Source of the DNA: Cellulomonas uda
GTDB taxonomy: Bacteria > Actinomycetota > Actinomycetes > Actinomycetales > Cellulomonadaceae
Assembly: GCF_006538705.1 (NCBI RefSeq)
Contig: NZ_BJLP01000012.1
Location: 1-64,000, forward strand
Length of the DNA: 64,000 bases
Direction: 5' to 3'
Each line of letters starts with the position of its first letter. The first letter of the stretch is position 1. A program made the position numbers and the translations under genes. Below, piece by piece: positions 52,119 through 62,351 of this stretch. The notes beneath the pieces are model-generated. The model made no database searches, was not told the origin of the DNA, and saw only the letters and a list, made by a program, of their open reading frames with translations.

Positions 52119-53184
52119 CCGGGACGACGAGCGCTCCGACGTCGAGCTCGTCACGGAGCGGTTCCCCGCGGAGTCGCTCGTGCACGCGGGCGCGGACGAC
52201 CTGGAGCGGGCCGCGGAGGCGGCCCTGCGCCCGAGGCGACTCGCGGAGTTCGTCGGGCAGCGGGTGGTGCGCGAGCAGCTGTCCGTGGTGCTCGACGCCG
52301 CCCGGGGACGGGGGAGGGCACCCGACCACGTTCTCCTGTCCGGTCCGCCCGGGCTGGGCAAGACGACGCTCGCGATGATCGTCGCCGCCGAGCTCGGCGC
52401 GTCGCTGCGGGTCACGAGCGGCCCGGCGATCCAGCACGCGGGCGACCTGGCGGCCGTGCTGTCCTCGCTCGAGGAGGGCGAGGTGCTGTTCCTCGACGAG
52501 ATCCACCGCATCGCGCGGCCCGCGGAGGAGCTGCTGTACGTCGCGATGGAGGACTTCCGGGTGGACGTGGTCGTCGGCAAGGGTGCGGGCGCGTCCGCGA
52601 TCCCCCTGTCGCTCCCGCCGTTCACGGTGGTCGGCGCGACGACGCGTGCGGGTCTCCTGCCCGCACCGCTGCGCGACCGGTTCGGCTTCACGGGCCACCT
52701 CGACTTCTACGACGCCGACGAGCTCGAGCAGGTGCTGCTGCGCTCGGCCGGGCTGCTGGGCGTGCAGCTCGCGGGCGCCGCGGCACGCGAGATCGCGTCG
52801 CGCTCGCGTGGCACCCCCCGCATCGCGAACCGGCTCCTGCGCCGCGTGCGCGACTGGGCCGAGGTGCGCGGCGACGGGACGCTGAGCCTGGCGGCGGCGC
52901 GCGCGGCGCTCGAGGTGTACGAGGTCGACGAGCGCGGCCTGGACCGGCTGGACCGCTCGGTGCTCGAGGCGCTGTGCCTGCGGTTCGGCGGCGGACCGGT
53001 CGGGCTGACGACGCTGGCCGTCGCCGTGGGCGAGGAGCCCGAGACGGTCGAGACGGTCGCCGAGCCGTTCCTGGTGCGTGAGGGCCTCGTGGGCCGGACG
53101 CCGCGCGGCCGGGTCGCGCTGCCGGCAGCCTGGTCCCACCTGGGCCTGACGCCACCGCAGGACCCGGGGACGCTGTTCGCGTGA
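52111..53184 (+). CDS. ruvB: Holliday junction helicase RuvB
   Basis: RuvB (357 aa) is the AAA motor of branch migration. It has [12 protein letters not shown], Walker [13 protein letters not shown], Walker [11 protein letters not shown], the sensor [19 protein letters not shown] with the arginine finger, and the winged-helix C-terminus. The GTG at 52111 lies inside the end of ruvA. Length is normal. Confidence 0.97.
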   Translation: MADRDDERSDVELVTERFPAESLVHAGADDLERAAEAALRPRRLAEFVGQRVVREQLSVVLDAARGRGRAPDHVLLSGPPGLGKTTLAMIVAAELGASLRVTSGPAIQHAGDLAAVLSSLEEGEVLFLDEIHRIARPAEELLYVAMEDFRVDVVVGKGAGASAIPLSLPPFTVVGATTRAGLLPAPLRDRFGFTGHLDFYDADELEQVLLRSAGLLGVQLAGAAAREIASRSRGTPRIANRLLRRVRDWAEVRGDGTLSLAAARAALEVYEVDERGLDRLDRSVLEALCLRFGGGPVGLTTLAVAVGEEPETVETVAEPFLVREGLVGRTPRGRVALPAAWSHLGLTPPQDPGTLFA

Positions 53185-53279
53185 CGGTCGGCGTGGGCAG
53201 TTCGTCCCAGCCGTGCCCGGATGACGGCCGCGTGTGAGAGGCTCCCCGCGGTGCGGGAACGCCCGCACCTGGACGTGCG

Positions 53280-53308
53280 TTGGAGCGCTGGGCGGCTACG
53301 CCTAGACT
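53280..53308 (+). promoter_or_regulatory. Promoter of yajC-secDF-apt
   Basis: TTGGAG (53280-53285) and TAGACT (53303-53308) are exactly 17 bp apart and lie 33 bp before the yajC start, close to the housekeeping sigma consensus. Confidence 0.65.
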
Positions 53309-53341
53309 GCCCCGGACACGATCGAACGTGAGGACCCCGCT

Positions 53342-53797
53342 GTGACTCTGCTCAACGCCGCGCCTGCCGCCGATACCGCGGCCGCCACCACCGGTGGTGG
53401 CGGCTACTCGATGTTCCTGCTCCTCGCCCTCCTGGTGGGCGCGTTCTGGTTCATGTCCCGCAAGAGCCGCAAGCAGCAGCGCGCGCAGCAGGAGTTCCGC
53501 AGCACCCTCCAGCCCGGCGACGAGGTCATGACCGCGTCCGGGATGATGGGCGTCGTCGTCGAGGTCGAGGACGATACGATCACGCTGGAGTCGACCCCGG
53601 GCAGCCGCACGCGCTGGGTCCGCGCCGCGATCGCCAAGAAGGTCGAGGCGCCCGTCGCCGACGACCAGCCGTCCGACGAGGACGGCACCGAGGACGACGA
53701 GCCCGCCGACCGACTCGACGACGAGCCGATCGACGTGCCCGACGACCTGTCGTCGCTGCCGCCGTCCCGCGGCGACGACGACACCGACCGGAAGTAG
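53342..53797 (+). CDS. yajC: Preprotein translocase subunit YajC
   Basis: The product (151 aa) has one N-terminal membrane helix (about 23-40) followed by the conserved FRSTLQPGDEVMTASGMMG and a strongly acidic C-terminal tail (DEDGTEDDEPADRLDDE). It assists SecDF. The tail is longer and more acidic than in enteric YajC, as in other actinobacteria. It starts with GTG after a near-consensus promoter and leads secD and secF. Confidence 0.93.
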   Translation: MTLLNAAPAADTAAATTGGGGYSMFLLLALLVGAFWFMSRKSRKQQRAQQEFRSTLQPGDEVMTASGMMGVVVEVEDDTITLESTPGSRTRWVRAAIAKKVEAPVADDQPSDEDGTEDDEPADRLDDEPIDVPDDLSSLPPSRGDDDTDRK

Positions 53798-53881
53798 TCC
53801 CGCGGTCCGACGAGCGGTTCGTCGGACCCAGTCCCCACCGGTCGCACGCGCGACCGGTGCGCGCACGAGAGAAGAACTCCG

Positions 53882-55891
53882 TTGGCCCCACCCACACGCC
53901 GCCGCCGGCCGGTCCGCACGCTGATCACGCTCGTGGTCCTCATGCTCCTGCCGTTCATCGCGGTCTTCATCGGAACGAAGACGTCCGACGCGACCTGGAC
54001 GCCCAAGCTCGCCCTCGACCTCGAGGGCGGTACGCAGATCATCCTGACCCCGGTGACCACCGACGGCCGGCAGCCGACCTCGGAGGACATCACCCAGGCG
54101 ATCAACGTCATCCGGCAGCGCGTCGACGGCTCCGGTGTCGCCGAGGCGGAGATCTCCAGCCAGGGCGGCAACAACATCGTCGTCGCGATCCCCGGCAAGG
54201 CGTCCGAGGAGACCATCGCGGCCGTGAGCCGGTCGTCGCACATGGAGTTCCGCCCGGTGCTCGTCGAGGACTACGCGATCACCGCGCAGCCGTCGGCCGA
54301 CCCGAGCGTCGACCCGAGTGCCGGTCCCAGCGCCGACCCGAGCGCCGAGCCGACATCGGCGCCCACCGCGGGCGAGTCCGCCGAGCCGTCGCCGACGCAG
54401 TCGAGCGACACGACGGCCGACGCGACCGACGACGAGAGCGCGCCCGCCACGGCCGAGCCCACCGAGCAGCCGACCGCGCAGCCGAGCGACGCCGCCTCGC
54501 AGGAGCCGTCGCCGGCCGCGACCGCGCCGAGCGAGCCGACGTCGGCGAGCGACAAGGCGTACTGGGTCACGGACGAGGTCCAGGCCCAGTTCGACGCGCT
54601 CGACTGCACGGACCCGGCGAACCTCGCCGGCGGTGTCTCGGGCGACCCGGACAAGGCGTTCGTCGCGTGCGGCGTCGACTCCGACGGCAACAGCTCGATG
54701 CTGAAGTACATCCTCGGCCCGGTCGAGATCGACGGTTCCGAGATCTCGTCCGCGGGCTCCGGCCTCGAGACCCTCGCGAACGGCGCCATCGGCAGCCGCT
54801 GGATCGTGAACATGGAGTTCACGTCCAAGGGCGCCAAGGAGTTCTCGGACGTCACGACGCGACTGGCGTCGCTCACGACGCCGCAGAACCAGTTCGCGAT
54901 GGTGCTGGACGGCCTCGTGATCTCGGCACCGAGCGTCGACAAGACGATCCCGAACGGCAAGGCGCAGATCTCGGGCAGCTTCAACCAGACGACCGCCGCG
55001 TCGCTCGCGAACCGCCTGAGCTTCGGCTCGCTGCCGCTCAACTTCGAGGTGCAGTCGGAGCAGCAGATCTCCGCGACGCTCGGCACCGAGCAGCTCCAGA
55101 AGGGTCTGCTCGCGGGTGTCATCGGCCTGCTGCTCGTCGTCGTGTACTCGCTGATCCAGTACCGCGCGCTCGGCCTGCTGACCGTCGCGTCGCTGATCGT
55201 CGCCGCGACGCTGACGTTCGGTGTGATCGCGTTGCTCTCGTGGACGCAGGGTTACCGCCTGTCGCTCCCCGGCGTCGCGGGTCTGATCGTGGCGATCGGT
55301 ATCACCGCGGACTCGTTCATCGTGTACTTCGAGCGCATCCGTGACGAGCTGCGTGAGGGCCGCACGCTCGGTGCCGCGGTCGAGCGGGGCTGGGCGCGTG
55401 CCCGCCGCACGATCCTGGCGTCCGACGCGGTGAACCTCATCGCGGCGATCGTCCTGTACTTCCTCGCCGTCGGTGGCGTGCGAGGGTTCGCGTTCACGCT
55501 GGGCCTGACCACGGTCATCGACGTCATCGTCGTGTTCCTGTTCACGCACCCGGTGATGGAGCTCATCGCCAAGACGAGGTTCTTCAACGAGGGCCACGCG
55601 GCATCCGGCCTCGACCCGCGCCGCCTCGGTGTGCCGGGGACGCGTTACGTCGGCCGCGGCAAGGTCGCGATGGGCCGGCGCGAGGACACCGAGCCCGGCG
55701 AGGGCTCGCTGGCCGCCGAGGTCCGGACGCCTGTCGCGTCCGGTGTCGGTGGCCGCGGGGACGGGCTGACGATCGCGCAGCGCAAGGCGGCCGAGCGTGC
55801 GGCGCAGCAGCGCCTCGCGCAGGACCCGGTCGCTGACGCACCGACCGACGACGCGACCGGCGACGCGCCGGCCGAGGGGAGCGAGCGCTGA
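53882..55891 (+). CDS. secD: Protein translocase subunit SecD, with long low-complexity insert
   Basis: SecD (669 aa) is an RND-type membrane protein that pulls exported proteins from the Sec channel with the proton gradient. It has KLALDLEGGTQI near the N-terminus, VISAPSVDKTIPNGKAQISG in the outside domain and the D6-type motifs of the membrane part such as VAGLIVAIGITADSFIVYFE. Residues about 137-223 form a Pro-, Ser-, Asp- and Thr-rich insert in the first outside domain. The start is TTG with GAGAGAAG upstream. The C-terminal extension after the last helix is charged. secF follows with a one-base overlap (TGATG). Confidence 0.95.
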   Translation: MAPPTRRRRPVRTLITLVVLMLLPFIAVFIGTKTSDATWTPKLALDLEGGTQIILTPVTTDGRQPTSEDITQAINVIRQRVDGSGVAEAEISSQGGNNIVVAIPGKASEETIAAVSRSSHMEFRPVLVEDYAITAQPSADPSVDPSAGPSADPSAEPTSAPTAGESAEPSPTQSSDTTADATDDESAPATAEPTEQPTAQPSDAASQEPSPAATAPSEPTSASDKAYWVTDEVQAQFDALDCTDPANLAGGVSGDPDKAFVACGVDSDGNSSMLKYILGPVEIDGSEISSAGSGLETLANGAIGSRWIVNMEFTSKGAKEFSDVTTRLASLTTPQNQFAMVLDGLVISAPSVDKTIPNGKAQISGSFNQTTAASLANRLSFGSLPLNFEVQSEQQISATLGTEQLQKGLLAGVIGLLLVVVYSLIQYRALGLLTVASLIVAATLTFGVIALLSWTQGYRLSLPGVAGLIVAIGITADSFIVYFERIRDELREGRTLGAAVERGWARARRTILASDAVNLIAAIVLYFLAVGGVRGFAFTLGLTTVIDVIVVFLFTHPVMELIAKTRFFNEGHAASGLDPRRLGVPGTRYVGRGKVAMGRREDTEPGEGSLAAEVRTPVASGVGGRGDGLTIAQRKAAERAAQQRLAQDPVADAPTDDATGDAPAEGSER

Positions 55892-56985
55892 TGGCCGTCG
55901 GATTCGCCCAGTGGGGCAACGACCTGTACACGGGCCGCCGTTCGTACGACATCGTCGGCCACCGCCGGGCCTTCTACCTGGCGTCGGCGATCCTCGTGCT
56001 GATCTCGGGGTTCCTGCTCGTGAAGCCGGGGCTCAACCCCGGGATCGAGTTCCGCGGGGGCTCGGAGTTCGTCGTCTCGGGCATCGAGGGCGAGCGCGAC
56101 CAGCAGCTCGCGATCGACACCGTGCTCGCGGTCGCGTCGCAGGAGTCGCCCGAGGTGACCAACCTCGGAGGGGATTCGCTGCGCATCCAGGTCGCCGAGC
56201 TCACGGACGCCGAGCTCAAGGAGGTCGCCTCGGCGCTGCAGGCCGCGTTCGACGTCTCGCAGGACGAGATCACGACGCAGTTCGTCGGCCCGACCTGGGG
56301 CGCTGACGTGTCCAGCAAGGCCATCAGCGGCATCGTCGTGTTCCTGGTGTTCGTCTCGGTCGTGATGACGGCGTACTTCCGGAACTGGCGCATGGCGCTG
56401 GCCGCGCTCATCGCGCTCATCCACGACCTGGTGATCACGGTCGGCCTGTACGCGGGTGTCGGCTGGGAGGTCACGCCCGCGACGGTGATCGGCTTCCTGA
56501 CGATCCTCGGGTACTCGATCTACGACACCGTCGTGGTGTTCGACAAGGTGCGGGAGAACACCGCCGACACGCTCGACCAGACGCGGTTCACGTACGCGGA
56601 GAAGGCCAACCTCGCGGTCAACCAGACGCTGGTGCGGTCGATCAACACCTCCGTCGTCGCGCTGCTGCCGGTGTCCGCGATCCTCTTCGTCGGCGCGTTC
56701 ATCCTCGGTGCGGGCACGCTGCGCGACATCGCGCTCGCGCTCTTCGTCGGCATGCTCGTCGGCGCGTACTCGTCGATCTTCCTCGCGACGCCGCTCGAGG
56801 TGAGCCTGCGCGAGCGCGAGCCGCGCATCAAGGCGCACACCGCCAAGGTCCTCGCCTCGCGCGTCCCCGGAGCGGAGGGTGAGGCCGTCGCGGCGGCGTC
56901 GACCGTCCGTGCCGTGGGCCAGCTCCGGGCGGGCGCGCACCAGGGACAGGCCGCGCAGCCGAAGCGGCGCAAGCGCTCGCGATGA
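55891..56985 (+). CDS. secF: Protein translocase subunit SecF
   Basis: SecF (364 aa) pairs with SecD. It has KPGLNPGIEFRGGSEFVV in the first outside part and LTILGYSIYDTVVVFDKVRE in the membrane domain, the SecF signature. Six helices are expected. The C-terminus is basic (KRRKRSR). It starts at ATG 55891, on the last base of secD, and its stop overlaps apt. Confidence 0.96.
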   Translation: MAVGFAQWGNDLYTGRRSYDIVGHRRAFYLASAILVLISGFLLVKPGLNPGIEFRGGSEFVVSGIEGERDQQLAIDTVLAVASQESPEVTNLGGDSLRIQVAELTDAELKEVASALQAAFDVSQDEITTQFVGPTWGADVSSKAISGIVVFLVFVSVVMTAYFRNWRMALAALIALIHDLVITVGLYAGVGWEVTPATVIGFLTILGYSIYDTVVVFDKVRENTADTLDQTRFTYAEKANLAVNQTLVRSINTSVVALLPVSAILFVGAFILGAGTLRDIALALFVGMLVGAYSSIFLATPLEVSLREREPRIKAHTAKVLASRVPGAEGEAVAAASTVRAVGQLRAGAHQGQAAQPKRRKRSR

Positions 56986-57536
56986 GTGATCTCGTCACCG
57001 GTGACCCGGCCCGCGACGCCGTCGCGCGCCGGGTCACCGAGCTCGTCCGGCTCGTCCCCGACTACCCGCAGCCGGGAGTGCTGTTCCGCGACATCACGCC
57101 GTTGCTCGCCGACGCGCGCGCGTTCGCGGACGTCGTGGCGGCCATGGCGTCGGTGGCGGGTCAGGTCGACCTCGTGGCGGGCATGGAGGCTCGCGGCTTC
57201 CTGCTCGCCGGTCCGGTCGCGACCGCGCTCGGCGCGGGCCTCGTGCCTGTCCGCAAGGCCGGTAAGCTGCCCGGCCCGACCGCGTCGGCCACGTACGCGC
57301 TCGAGTACGGCGAGGCCGAGATCGAGATCCACCCGGCGACCATCACCCCCGGTGCGCGGGTGCTCGTCGTGGACGACGTGCTCGCCACGGGCGGCACGGC
57401 CGCCGCGACGGTCGGGCTGCTGCGCTCCTGCGGCGCGGACGTCGTCGGCCTGTCGTTCCTCGTGGAGCTCGCGGGTCTGGGCGGGCGTGCGCACCTGCCC
57501 GGGCTGTCCGTCGACACGGTGCTCACCGTCGACTGA
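56982..57536 (+). CDS. apt: Adenine phosphoribosyltransferase Apt
   Basis: Apt (184 aa) salvages adenine to AMP with PRPP. The PRPP-binding loop is VLVVDDVLATGGTAAATV, and FRDITPLLADARAF and GMEARGFLLAGPVA are family segments. It overlaps secF by four bases (ATGA). The order secD-secF-apt-rsh is widely conserved in Gram-positive bacteria. Confidence 0.96.
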   Translation: MSDLVTGDPARDAVARRVTELVRLVPDYPQPGVLFRDITPLLADARAFADVVAAMASVAGQVDLVAGMEARGFLLAGPVATALGAGLVPVRKAGKLPGPTASATYALEYGEAEIEIHPATITPGARVLVVDDVLATGGTAAATVGLLRSCGADVVGLSFLVELAGLGGRAHLPGLSVDTVLTVD

Positions 57537-57545
57537 GACGACGTC

Positions 57546-57585
57546 CGGGCTCACCGCGGGCACGCGAGCGCACACGGTGAGCCCG
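57546..57585 (+). terminator. Hairpin after apt
   Basis: CGGGCTCACCG and CGGTGAGCCCG form a perfect 11-bp stem with an 18-base loop, ten bases after the apt stop and before the rsh promoter region. Confidence 0.6.
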
Positions 57586-57680
57586 CCGGCACGGGTCCCT
57601 CGGCGGGCCCTCGCGCGGACGACCCGTCGTGCGGACGTAGACTCGTGCGATCCAGCGTGAGCAGCACGGAGGGAGACCGG

Positions 57681-60044
57681 GTGGCCGAGGACCTCGTCGC
57701 GCCCGCCACGGGCGATCGGTCGCCGTCAGCCGCGGCCCAGCCCACCGGGTCGGCGCCAGCGACCGGGGAGCAGTCCGGCTCGTCGGCGTCGCGGGTGCGC
57801 GCGCGTCTGACCCGGTTCGGCGGGACCCGAGGTCCCGCGTACCCCGCGCTCGAGCCCGTCCTGCAGGCCGCGCGAGCGAACCACCCGAAGGCCGACCTCG
57901 GCACCGTCGAGCGTGCGTACGTCGTGGCCGAGCGCGCGCACCGCGGCCAGCTCCGCAAGAGCGGCGACCCGTACATCACGCACCCGGTCGCTGTCGCGAC
58001 GATCCTCGCCGAGCTCGGCATGACCCCGTCCACGCTCGTCGCGGCTCTGCTGCACGACACGGTCGAGGACACCGAGTACTCCCTCGAGCAGCTGCGGCGC
58101 GAGTTCGGCCCCGAGGTCGCGATGCTCGTCGACGGCGTGACGAAGCTCGACAAGGTCACTTATGGCGACGCGGCGCAGGCGGAGACGGTCCGCAAGATGG
58201 TCGTCGCGATGGCCCACGACATCCGCGTCCTGGTCATCAAGCTCGCCGACCGCCTCCACAACGCGCGGACCTGGAAGTTCGTCCCCGCCGCGTCGGCCGA
58301 GAAGAAGGCGCGCGAGACGCTCGAGATCTACGCCCCGCTCGCGCACCGGCTCGGCATGAACACGATCAAGTGGGAGCTCGAGGACCTGTCGTTCGCGACG
58401 CTCTACCCGAAGGTCTACGACGAGATCGTGCACCTCGTCGCCGAGCGCGCGCCCGCGCGCGAGGAGTACCTGGCGGTCGTGCGGGACCAGGTCGGCGCGG
58501 ACCTGCGCGCCGCGAAGATCAAGGCGACCGTGACGGGCCGGCCGAAGCACTACTACTCGATCTACCAGAAGATGATCGTGCGCGGCCGCGACTTCGCCGA
58601 CATCTACGACCTGGTGGGCGTGCGCGTCCTGGTCGACACGGTCCGTGACTGCTACGCGGCGCTCGGCGCGCTGCACGCGCGGTGGAACCCGGTCCCCGGC
58701 CGGTTCAAGGACTACATCGCGATGCCCAAGTTCAACCTGTACCAGTCGCTGCACACCACGGTGATCGGGCCGGGCGGCAAGCCCGTCGAGATCCAGATCC
58801 GCACGCACGACATGCACCGGCGCGCGGAGTACGGCGTCGCCGCGCACTGGAAGTACAAGGAGAACGCGAAGAGCAACGGCGGCACGCAGACCGAGGCGCC
58901 CGGCGGCGGTGACATGGCGTGGCTGCGCCAGCTCGTCGACTGGCAGCGCGAGACGGCCGACCCGACCGAGTTCCTCGACTCGCTGCGGTTCGAGATCGCC
59001 GGCTCCGAGGTGTACGTGTTCACGCCGAAGGGTGACGTCATCGCCCTGCCGCAAGGCTCGACGCCCGTCGACTTCGCCTACGCGGTGCACACCGAGGTCG
59101 GGCACCGCACGATGGGCGCGCGCGTCAACGGGCGGCTCGTCCCGCTGGACTCCACGCTCGAGAACGGCGACGTCGTCGACGTCTTCACCTCGAAGTCCGA
59201 GACCGCCGGCCCTAGCCGCGACTGGCTGGGCTTCGTCAAGAGCCCGCGTGCCCGCAACAAGATCCGCCAGTGGTTCTCCAAGGAGCGCCGCGAGGAGGCC
59301 ATCGAGCACGGCAAGGACTCGATCGCCAAGGCGATGCGCAAGCAGAACCTGCCCATGCAGCGCCTGCTCTCGCACGAGTCCCTCGTCGCCCTCGCGTCCG
59401 AGATGCGGTTCGCGGACGTCTCCGCGCTCTACGCCGCCGTCGGCGAGGGCCAGGTCGCCGCGTCGACCGTCGTGCAGCGCCTCGTGCAGGCGCTCGGCGG
59501 GGAGACGGGCGCCGAGGAGGACCTCGCCGAGACCGCGCGCCCCGGCCCGACCGCGCGGCGTGTGCGCACGGGCGACCCCGGTGTCGTGGTCCGTGGCGTC
59601 GACGACGTGTGGGTCAAGCTCGCGAAGTGCTGCACCCCTGTGCCGGGTGACGACATCGTGGGGTTCGTGACGCGTGGCGCGGGCGTGAGCGTGCACCGCG
59701 CCGACTGCATCAACGTCGAACAGCTCCGCCAGCAGCCCGAGCGCATGCTCGACGTCGAGTGGAGCCACACCTCGTCGTCGCTGTTCCTGGTGCAGATCCA
59801 GGTCGAGGCGCTCGACCGGGCGCGGCTGCTCTCGGACGTCACACGGGTCCTGTCGGACCACCACGTCAACATCCTGTCGGCGTCGGTCTCGACGTCGCGC
59901 GACCGGGTGGCGATGTCGCGGTTCGTGTTCGAGATGGCCGAGCCCTCGCACCTCGCGTCGGTCCTCGCGGCGGTGCGCAAGATCGAGGGCGTGTTCGACG
60001 TCTACCGCATCACCGGGGCCCGGCCCGACGACGCGCTGCGCTGA
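57681..60044 (+). CDS. rsh: RelA/SpoT-family (p)ppGpp synthetase/hydrolase Rsh
   Basis: Rsh (787 aa) makes and breaks the alarmone (p)ppGpp. Domain order is HD hydrolase ([16 protein letters not shown]), synthetase ([18 protein letters not shown]), TGS ([20 protein letters not shown]), a conserved Cys region ([20 protein letters not shown]) and a C-terminal ACT domain. Both HD histidine-aspartate and synthetase motifs look intact, so it is probably bifunctional. GTG 57681 with GGAGGGAG upstream is preferred over GTG 57645, which is two bases after a TAGACT -10 hexamer (57638-57643) and would not be transcribed. Its 3' end overlaps the convergent gene by 43 bp. Confidence 0.96.
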   Translation: MAEDLVAPATGDRSPSAAAQPTGSAPATGEQSGSSASRVRARLTRFGGTRGPAYPALEPVLQAARANHPKADLGTVERAYVVAERAHRGQLRKSGDPYITHPVAVATILAELGMTPSTLVAALLHDTVEDTEYSLEQLRREFGPEVAMLVDGVTKLDKVTYGDAAQAETVRKMVVAMAHDIRVLVIKLADRLHNARTWKFVPAASAEKKARETLEIYAPLAHRLGMNTIKWELEDLSFATLYPKVYDEIVHLVAERAPAREEYLAVVRDQVGADLRAAKIKATVTGRPKHYYSIYQKMIVRGRDFADIYDLVGVRVLVDTVRDCYAALGALHARWNPVPGRFKDYIAMPKFNLYQSLHTTVIGPGGKPVEIQIRTHDMHRRAEYGVAAHWKYKENAKSNGGTQTEAPGGGDMAWLRQLVDWQRETADPTEFLDSLRFEIAGSEVYVFTPKGDVIALPQGSTPVDFAYAVHTEVGHRTMGARVNGRLVPLDSTLENGDVVDVFTSKSETAGPSRDWLGFVKSPRARNKIRQWFSKERREEAIEHGKDSIAKAMRKQNLPMQRLLSHESLVALASEMRFADVSALYAAVGEGQVAASTVVQRLVQALGGETGAEEDLAETARPGPTARRVRTGDPGVVVRGVDDVWVKLAKCCTPVPGDDIVGFVTRGAGVSVHRADCINVEQLRQQPERMLDVEWSHTSSSLFLVQIQVEALDRARLLSDVTRVLSDHHVNILSASVSTSRDRVAMSRFVFEMAEPSHLASVLAAVRKIEGVFDVYRITGARPDDALR

Positions 60045-60640
60045 GGTTCGCCGCGCGCCACGCCGAGGGACGCGACCCGCCGGCCCGCGTCCTCGAGTGC
60101 GCCGAACGCGCGTCGCACGTGCCGGCGCCCCGTCATGGCGGCGAGGCGCGCACGCACCTCCTGCAGGTCCACCCCGCACGAGGCGAGCGCCACGAGCCGC
60201 TCGACGGCCGCGGCACCCTCCACCCAGCGCGCGACGTCCGCGCCGGTCCGCACGGGTGAGGTGACGGGGACTCCCGCGACGAGGACGACGTCGCCCTGCG
60301 CGAAGACGGTCTCCGCGCTCGCGCGGTCCGGCCGCGCGTCCGGCCGTCGCACGCCGACCGGCACCAGGACGCACGCCCGGGCCGGGGCCCGACCCCCCGC
60401 GTGCACCCAGGCAGCGGCGTCCCGGCCGAGCACGCCGTGCCGGGGGAGCGCCGGTGCGAGCGCCTGCGCGCGGTCGTCCGGCTCGGGCGGACGCTCGGTG
60501 GTGACGGCGACGTCGTCGGTCAGCGCGACGAGCACGCCGTCGAGCTGCATGCCCACCCACTCCCCGGGCGGCAGGTCGCCGCGGCGCACGAGGCGCGGGA
60601 GGACGCACGGGGCGGGAAGCAGCGAGAGGGCGTCGGCCAT
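60002..60640 (-). CDS. AbiEi-antitoxin-like protein, putative
   Basis: The product (212 aa) starts [20 protein letters not shown] and has [22 protein letters not shown], a pattern I associate with the C-terminal domain of AbiEi-type antitoxin-like proteins and related DUF559-linked proteins in actinobacteria. Toxin partner genes are not seen nearby, so a toxin-antitoxin role is doubtful. It is a lone gene that converges on rsh with a 43-bp overlap. The start is the ATG at 60640; the longer frame upstream is the shadow of the DUF349 gene. Cytoplasmic. Confidence 0.55.
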   Translation of the reverse strand: MADALSLLPAPCVLPRLVRRGDLPPGEWVGMQLDGVLVALTDDVAVTTERPPEPDDRAQALAPALPRHGVLGRDAAAWVHAGGRAPARACVLVPVGVRRPDARPDRASAETVFAQGDVVLVAGVPVTSPVRTGADVARWVEGAAAVERLVALASCGVDLQEVRARLAAMTGRRHVRRAFGALEDAGRRVASLGVARGEPQRSASSGRAPVMR

Positions 60641-60701
60641 CCCGTGAGGATGCCCGACGCCCTCCGGCGGCGTGCGCGCGCCTGTGGACAGACGCGACCG
60701 G

Positions 60702-62351
60702 TCAGCCGCGCGCGTCCTGCGCGGCGCGCTGCACCTGCTCGAGCCAGGCCCGACGCGCGTCGAGCGCGGCCTGCGCCTCGTCGATGCGGCGCTGGTCCTT
60801 GGCGGCCTTCGCCTTCTCCAGGTCGGCCTCGAGGCCCGCGATCGCCTGCTCGAGCTGCGCGGCCGCGCCCTCGGCACGGGCGCGCGTCTCAGGGTTGGAC
60901 CGCGTCCACTGCTTCTGCTCCGCCTCGCGGATCGCGGTCTCGACCGCCCGCAGCCGTCCCTCGACGCGCTGGATGTCGGCACGCGGCACCTTGCCCGCGG
61001 CCTCCCAGCGGTCCTGGATGCCGCGGATCGCCGCCTTCGCCGCGCCGAGGTCCGTCACGGGGAGCAGTGCCTCGGCCTCGACGAGGATGGCCTCCTTGAC
61101 CTCGAGGTTCGCCCGGAACTCCGCGTCGGTCGCCGCGTTCTGCGCGTCACGGGCCGCGAAGAACGCGTCCTGCGCCGCGCGGAACCGCGCCCACAGCGCG
61201 TCGTCGTCGGCACGGCTCGCGCGGCCCGCGCTCTTCCACTGCGTCATGAGGTCGCGGAAGGCACCCGCGGTCGCGCCCCAGTCGGTGCTCGACTGCAGCC
61301 GCTCGGCCTCGTCGACGAGGCGCTCCTTGGCGGCCTTCGCCTGCGCGTTCGACTGCTCGAGCTGCGCGAAGAAGTGCCGACGCTCACGGTCGAACGTGGT
61401 GCGCGCGTGGCTGAACCGCTTCCACAGCGCCTCCTCGGTCGGCCGGTCCAGCCTCGGGCCGGAACGCTGCGCGTCCTTCCACTGGTCGAGGAGCGCCCGC
61501 AGCTGCTCACCCGCGGGGCGCCACTGGATGCGGCCGGGGTCGGTGGCGGCGATCCGCTCGGCCTGCTCGACGATCGCCGTGCGGGCCTCCACCGCCGCCG
61601 CGCGGGCGGCCTGGCGCTCGGCCTCGGCCTGGGCGCGGCGCTCGGCGGCGACGCCGCGCAACGCGTCGAGACGCGCGCGCAGCCCGTCGAGGTCGCCCAC
61701 CGCGGCCGGCTCGGCGGTCTCCTCCGTGAGCTTGGCGAGCGTCTGGTCGATCTCCTTGACCGACAGGTCCGTCGCCCCCAGGCGCGCCTCGAACAGCGCG
61801 ACCTTCGCCTGCAGGTCGAGGAACCGGCGCACGTACAGCGCGAGCGCCTCCTGCGCCGTCGCGCCCGGGAACTGGCCCACGACGCGCTCACCCGACGCCT
61901 CGCGCACCGTCACGGTGCCCTCCGCGTCGACCGAGCCGAACGTCGCGGCGTGCGCGGCCTCGGCGGCATCGACCGGAGGCACCGGTGCGACGGCCGGGCC
62001 GGCCGCCGCGGGGGCGGCGGGCGTCGCGACCGGGGGCCGGGGGAGCGGACGGGCGCTGGGCTTGACCGAGGCCGGCGTGGGCCGCGGCGTCGGAGCCGGA
62101 GCGGCGCCGGCCTCCGGAGCGGCGGTCTCGTCGGCTGCGGGCTCGACAGGGGTGTCGTCGGTGGGCGCCGCCTCGGTGACGGGTGCCTCGTCGGATGCCG
62201 CCTCGTCGGCCGGCGCGTCGACGACCTCGGCGGGCTCGGGCGTCGCGTCCACGTGCGTCTCGGCTTCGGGAGCGTCCTGCTGCGGCGTCTCGACCTGCTC
62301 GGCGGCGGCGTCGGCCGTGCTCGGGGCCGACTGGTCCGGGGTCTGCGTCAC
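60702..62351 (-). CDS. DUF349-domain protein
   Basis: A 549-residue, strongly helical protein. The first 130 residues are acidic and proline-rich. The rest is made of repeated DUF349 units, each with a W-K/R pattern: ALLDQWKDAQRSGPRLDRPT, ALWKRFSHAR, DLMTQWKSAGRASRADDD, ALWARFRAAQDAFF and IQDRWEAAGKVPRADIQR. DUF349 proteins are widespread in actinobacteria and lack a firm function. The GTG overlaps the cyclophilin stop (GTGA), so both come from one mRNA. The C-terminus is a coiled coil. Confidence 0.9.
   Translation of the reverse strand: MTQTPDQSAPSTADAAAEQVETPQQDAPEAETHVDATPEPAEVVDAPADEAASDEAPVTEAAPTDDTPVEPAADETAAPEAGAAPAPTPRPTPASVKPSARPLPRPPVATPAAPAAAGPAVAPVPPVDAAEAAHAATFGSVDAEGTVTVREASGERVVGQFPGATAQEALALYVRRFLDLQAKVALFEARLGATDLSVKEIDQTLAKLTEETAEPAAVGDLDGLRARLDALRGVAAERRAQAEAERQAARAAAVEARTAIVEQAERIAATDPGRIQWRPAGEQLRALLDQWKDAQRSGPRLDRPTEEALWKRFSHARTTFDRERRHFFAQLEQSNAQAKAAKERLVDEAERLQSSTDWGATAGAFRDLMTQWKSAGRASRADDDALWARFRAAQDAFFAARDAQNAATDAEFRANLEVKEAILVEAEALLPVTDLGAAKAAIRGIQDRWEAAGKVPRADIQRVEGRLRAVETAIREAEQKQWTRSNPETRARAEGAAAQLEQAIAGLEADLEKAKAAKDQRRIDEAQAALDARRAWLEQVQRAAQDARG

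Noticed and set aside
57645-57680. Longer start for Rsh (GTG 57645)
   Set aside because: It begins two bases after a TAGACT -10 hexamer, so it would lie before the transcript start; GTG 57681 has a ribosome site.
60002-60640. A toxin-antitoxin pair at the AbiEi-like gene
   Set aside because: No nucleotidyltransferase-like toxin gene is adjacent on either strand; neighbours are rsh and a DUF349 gene.
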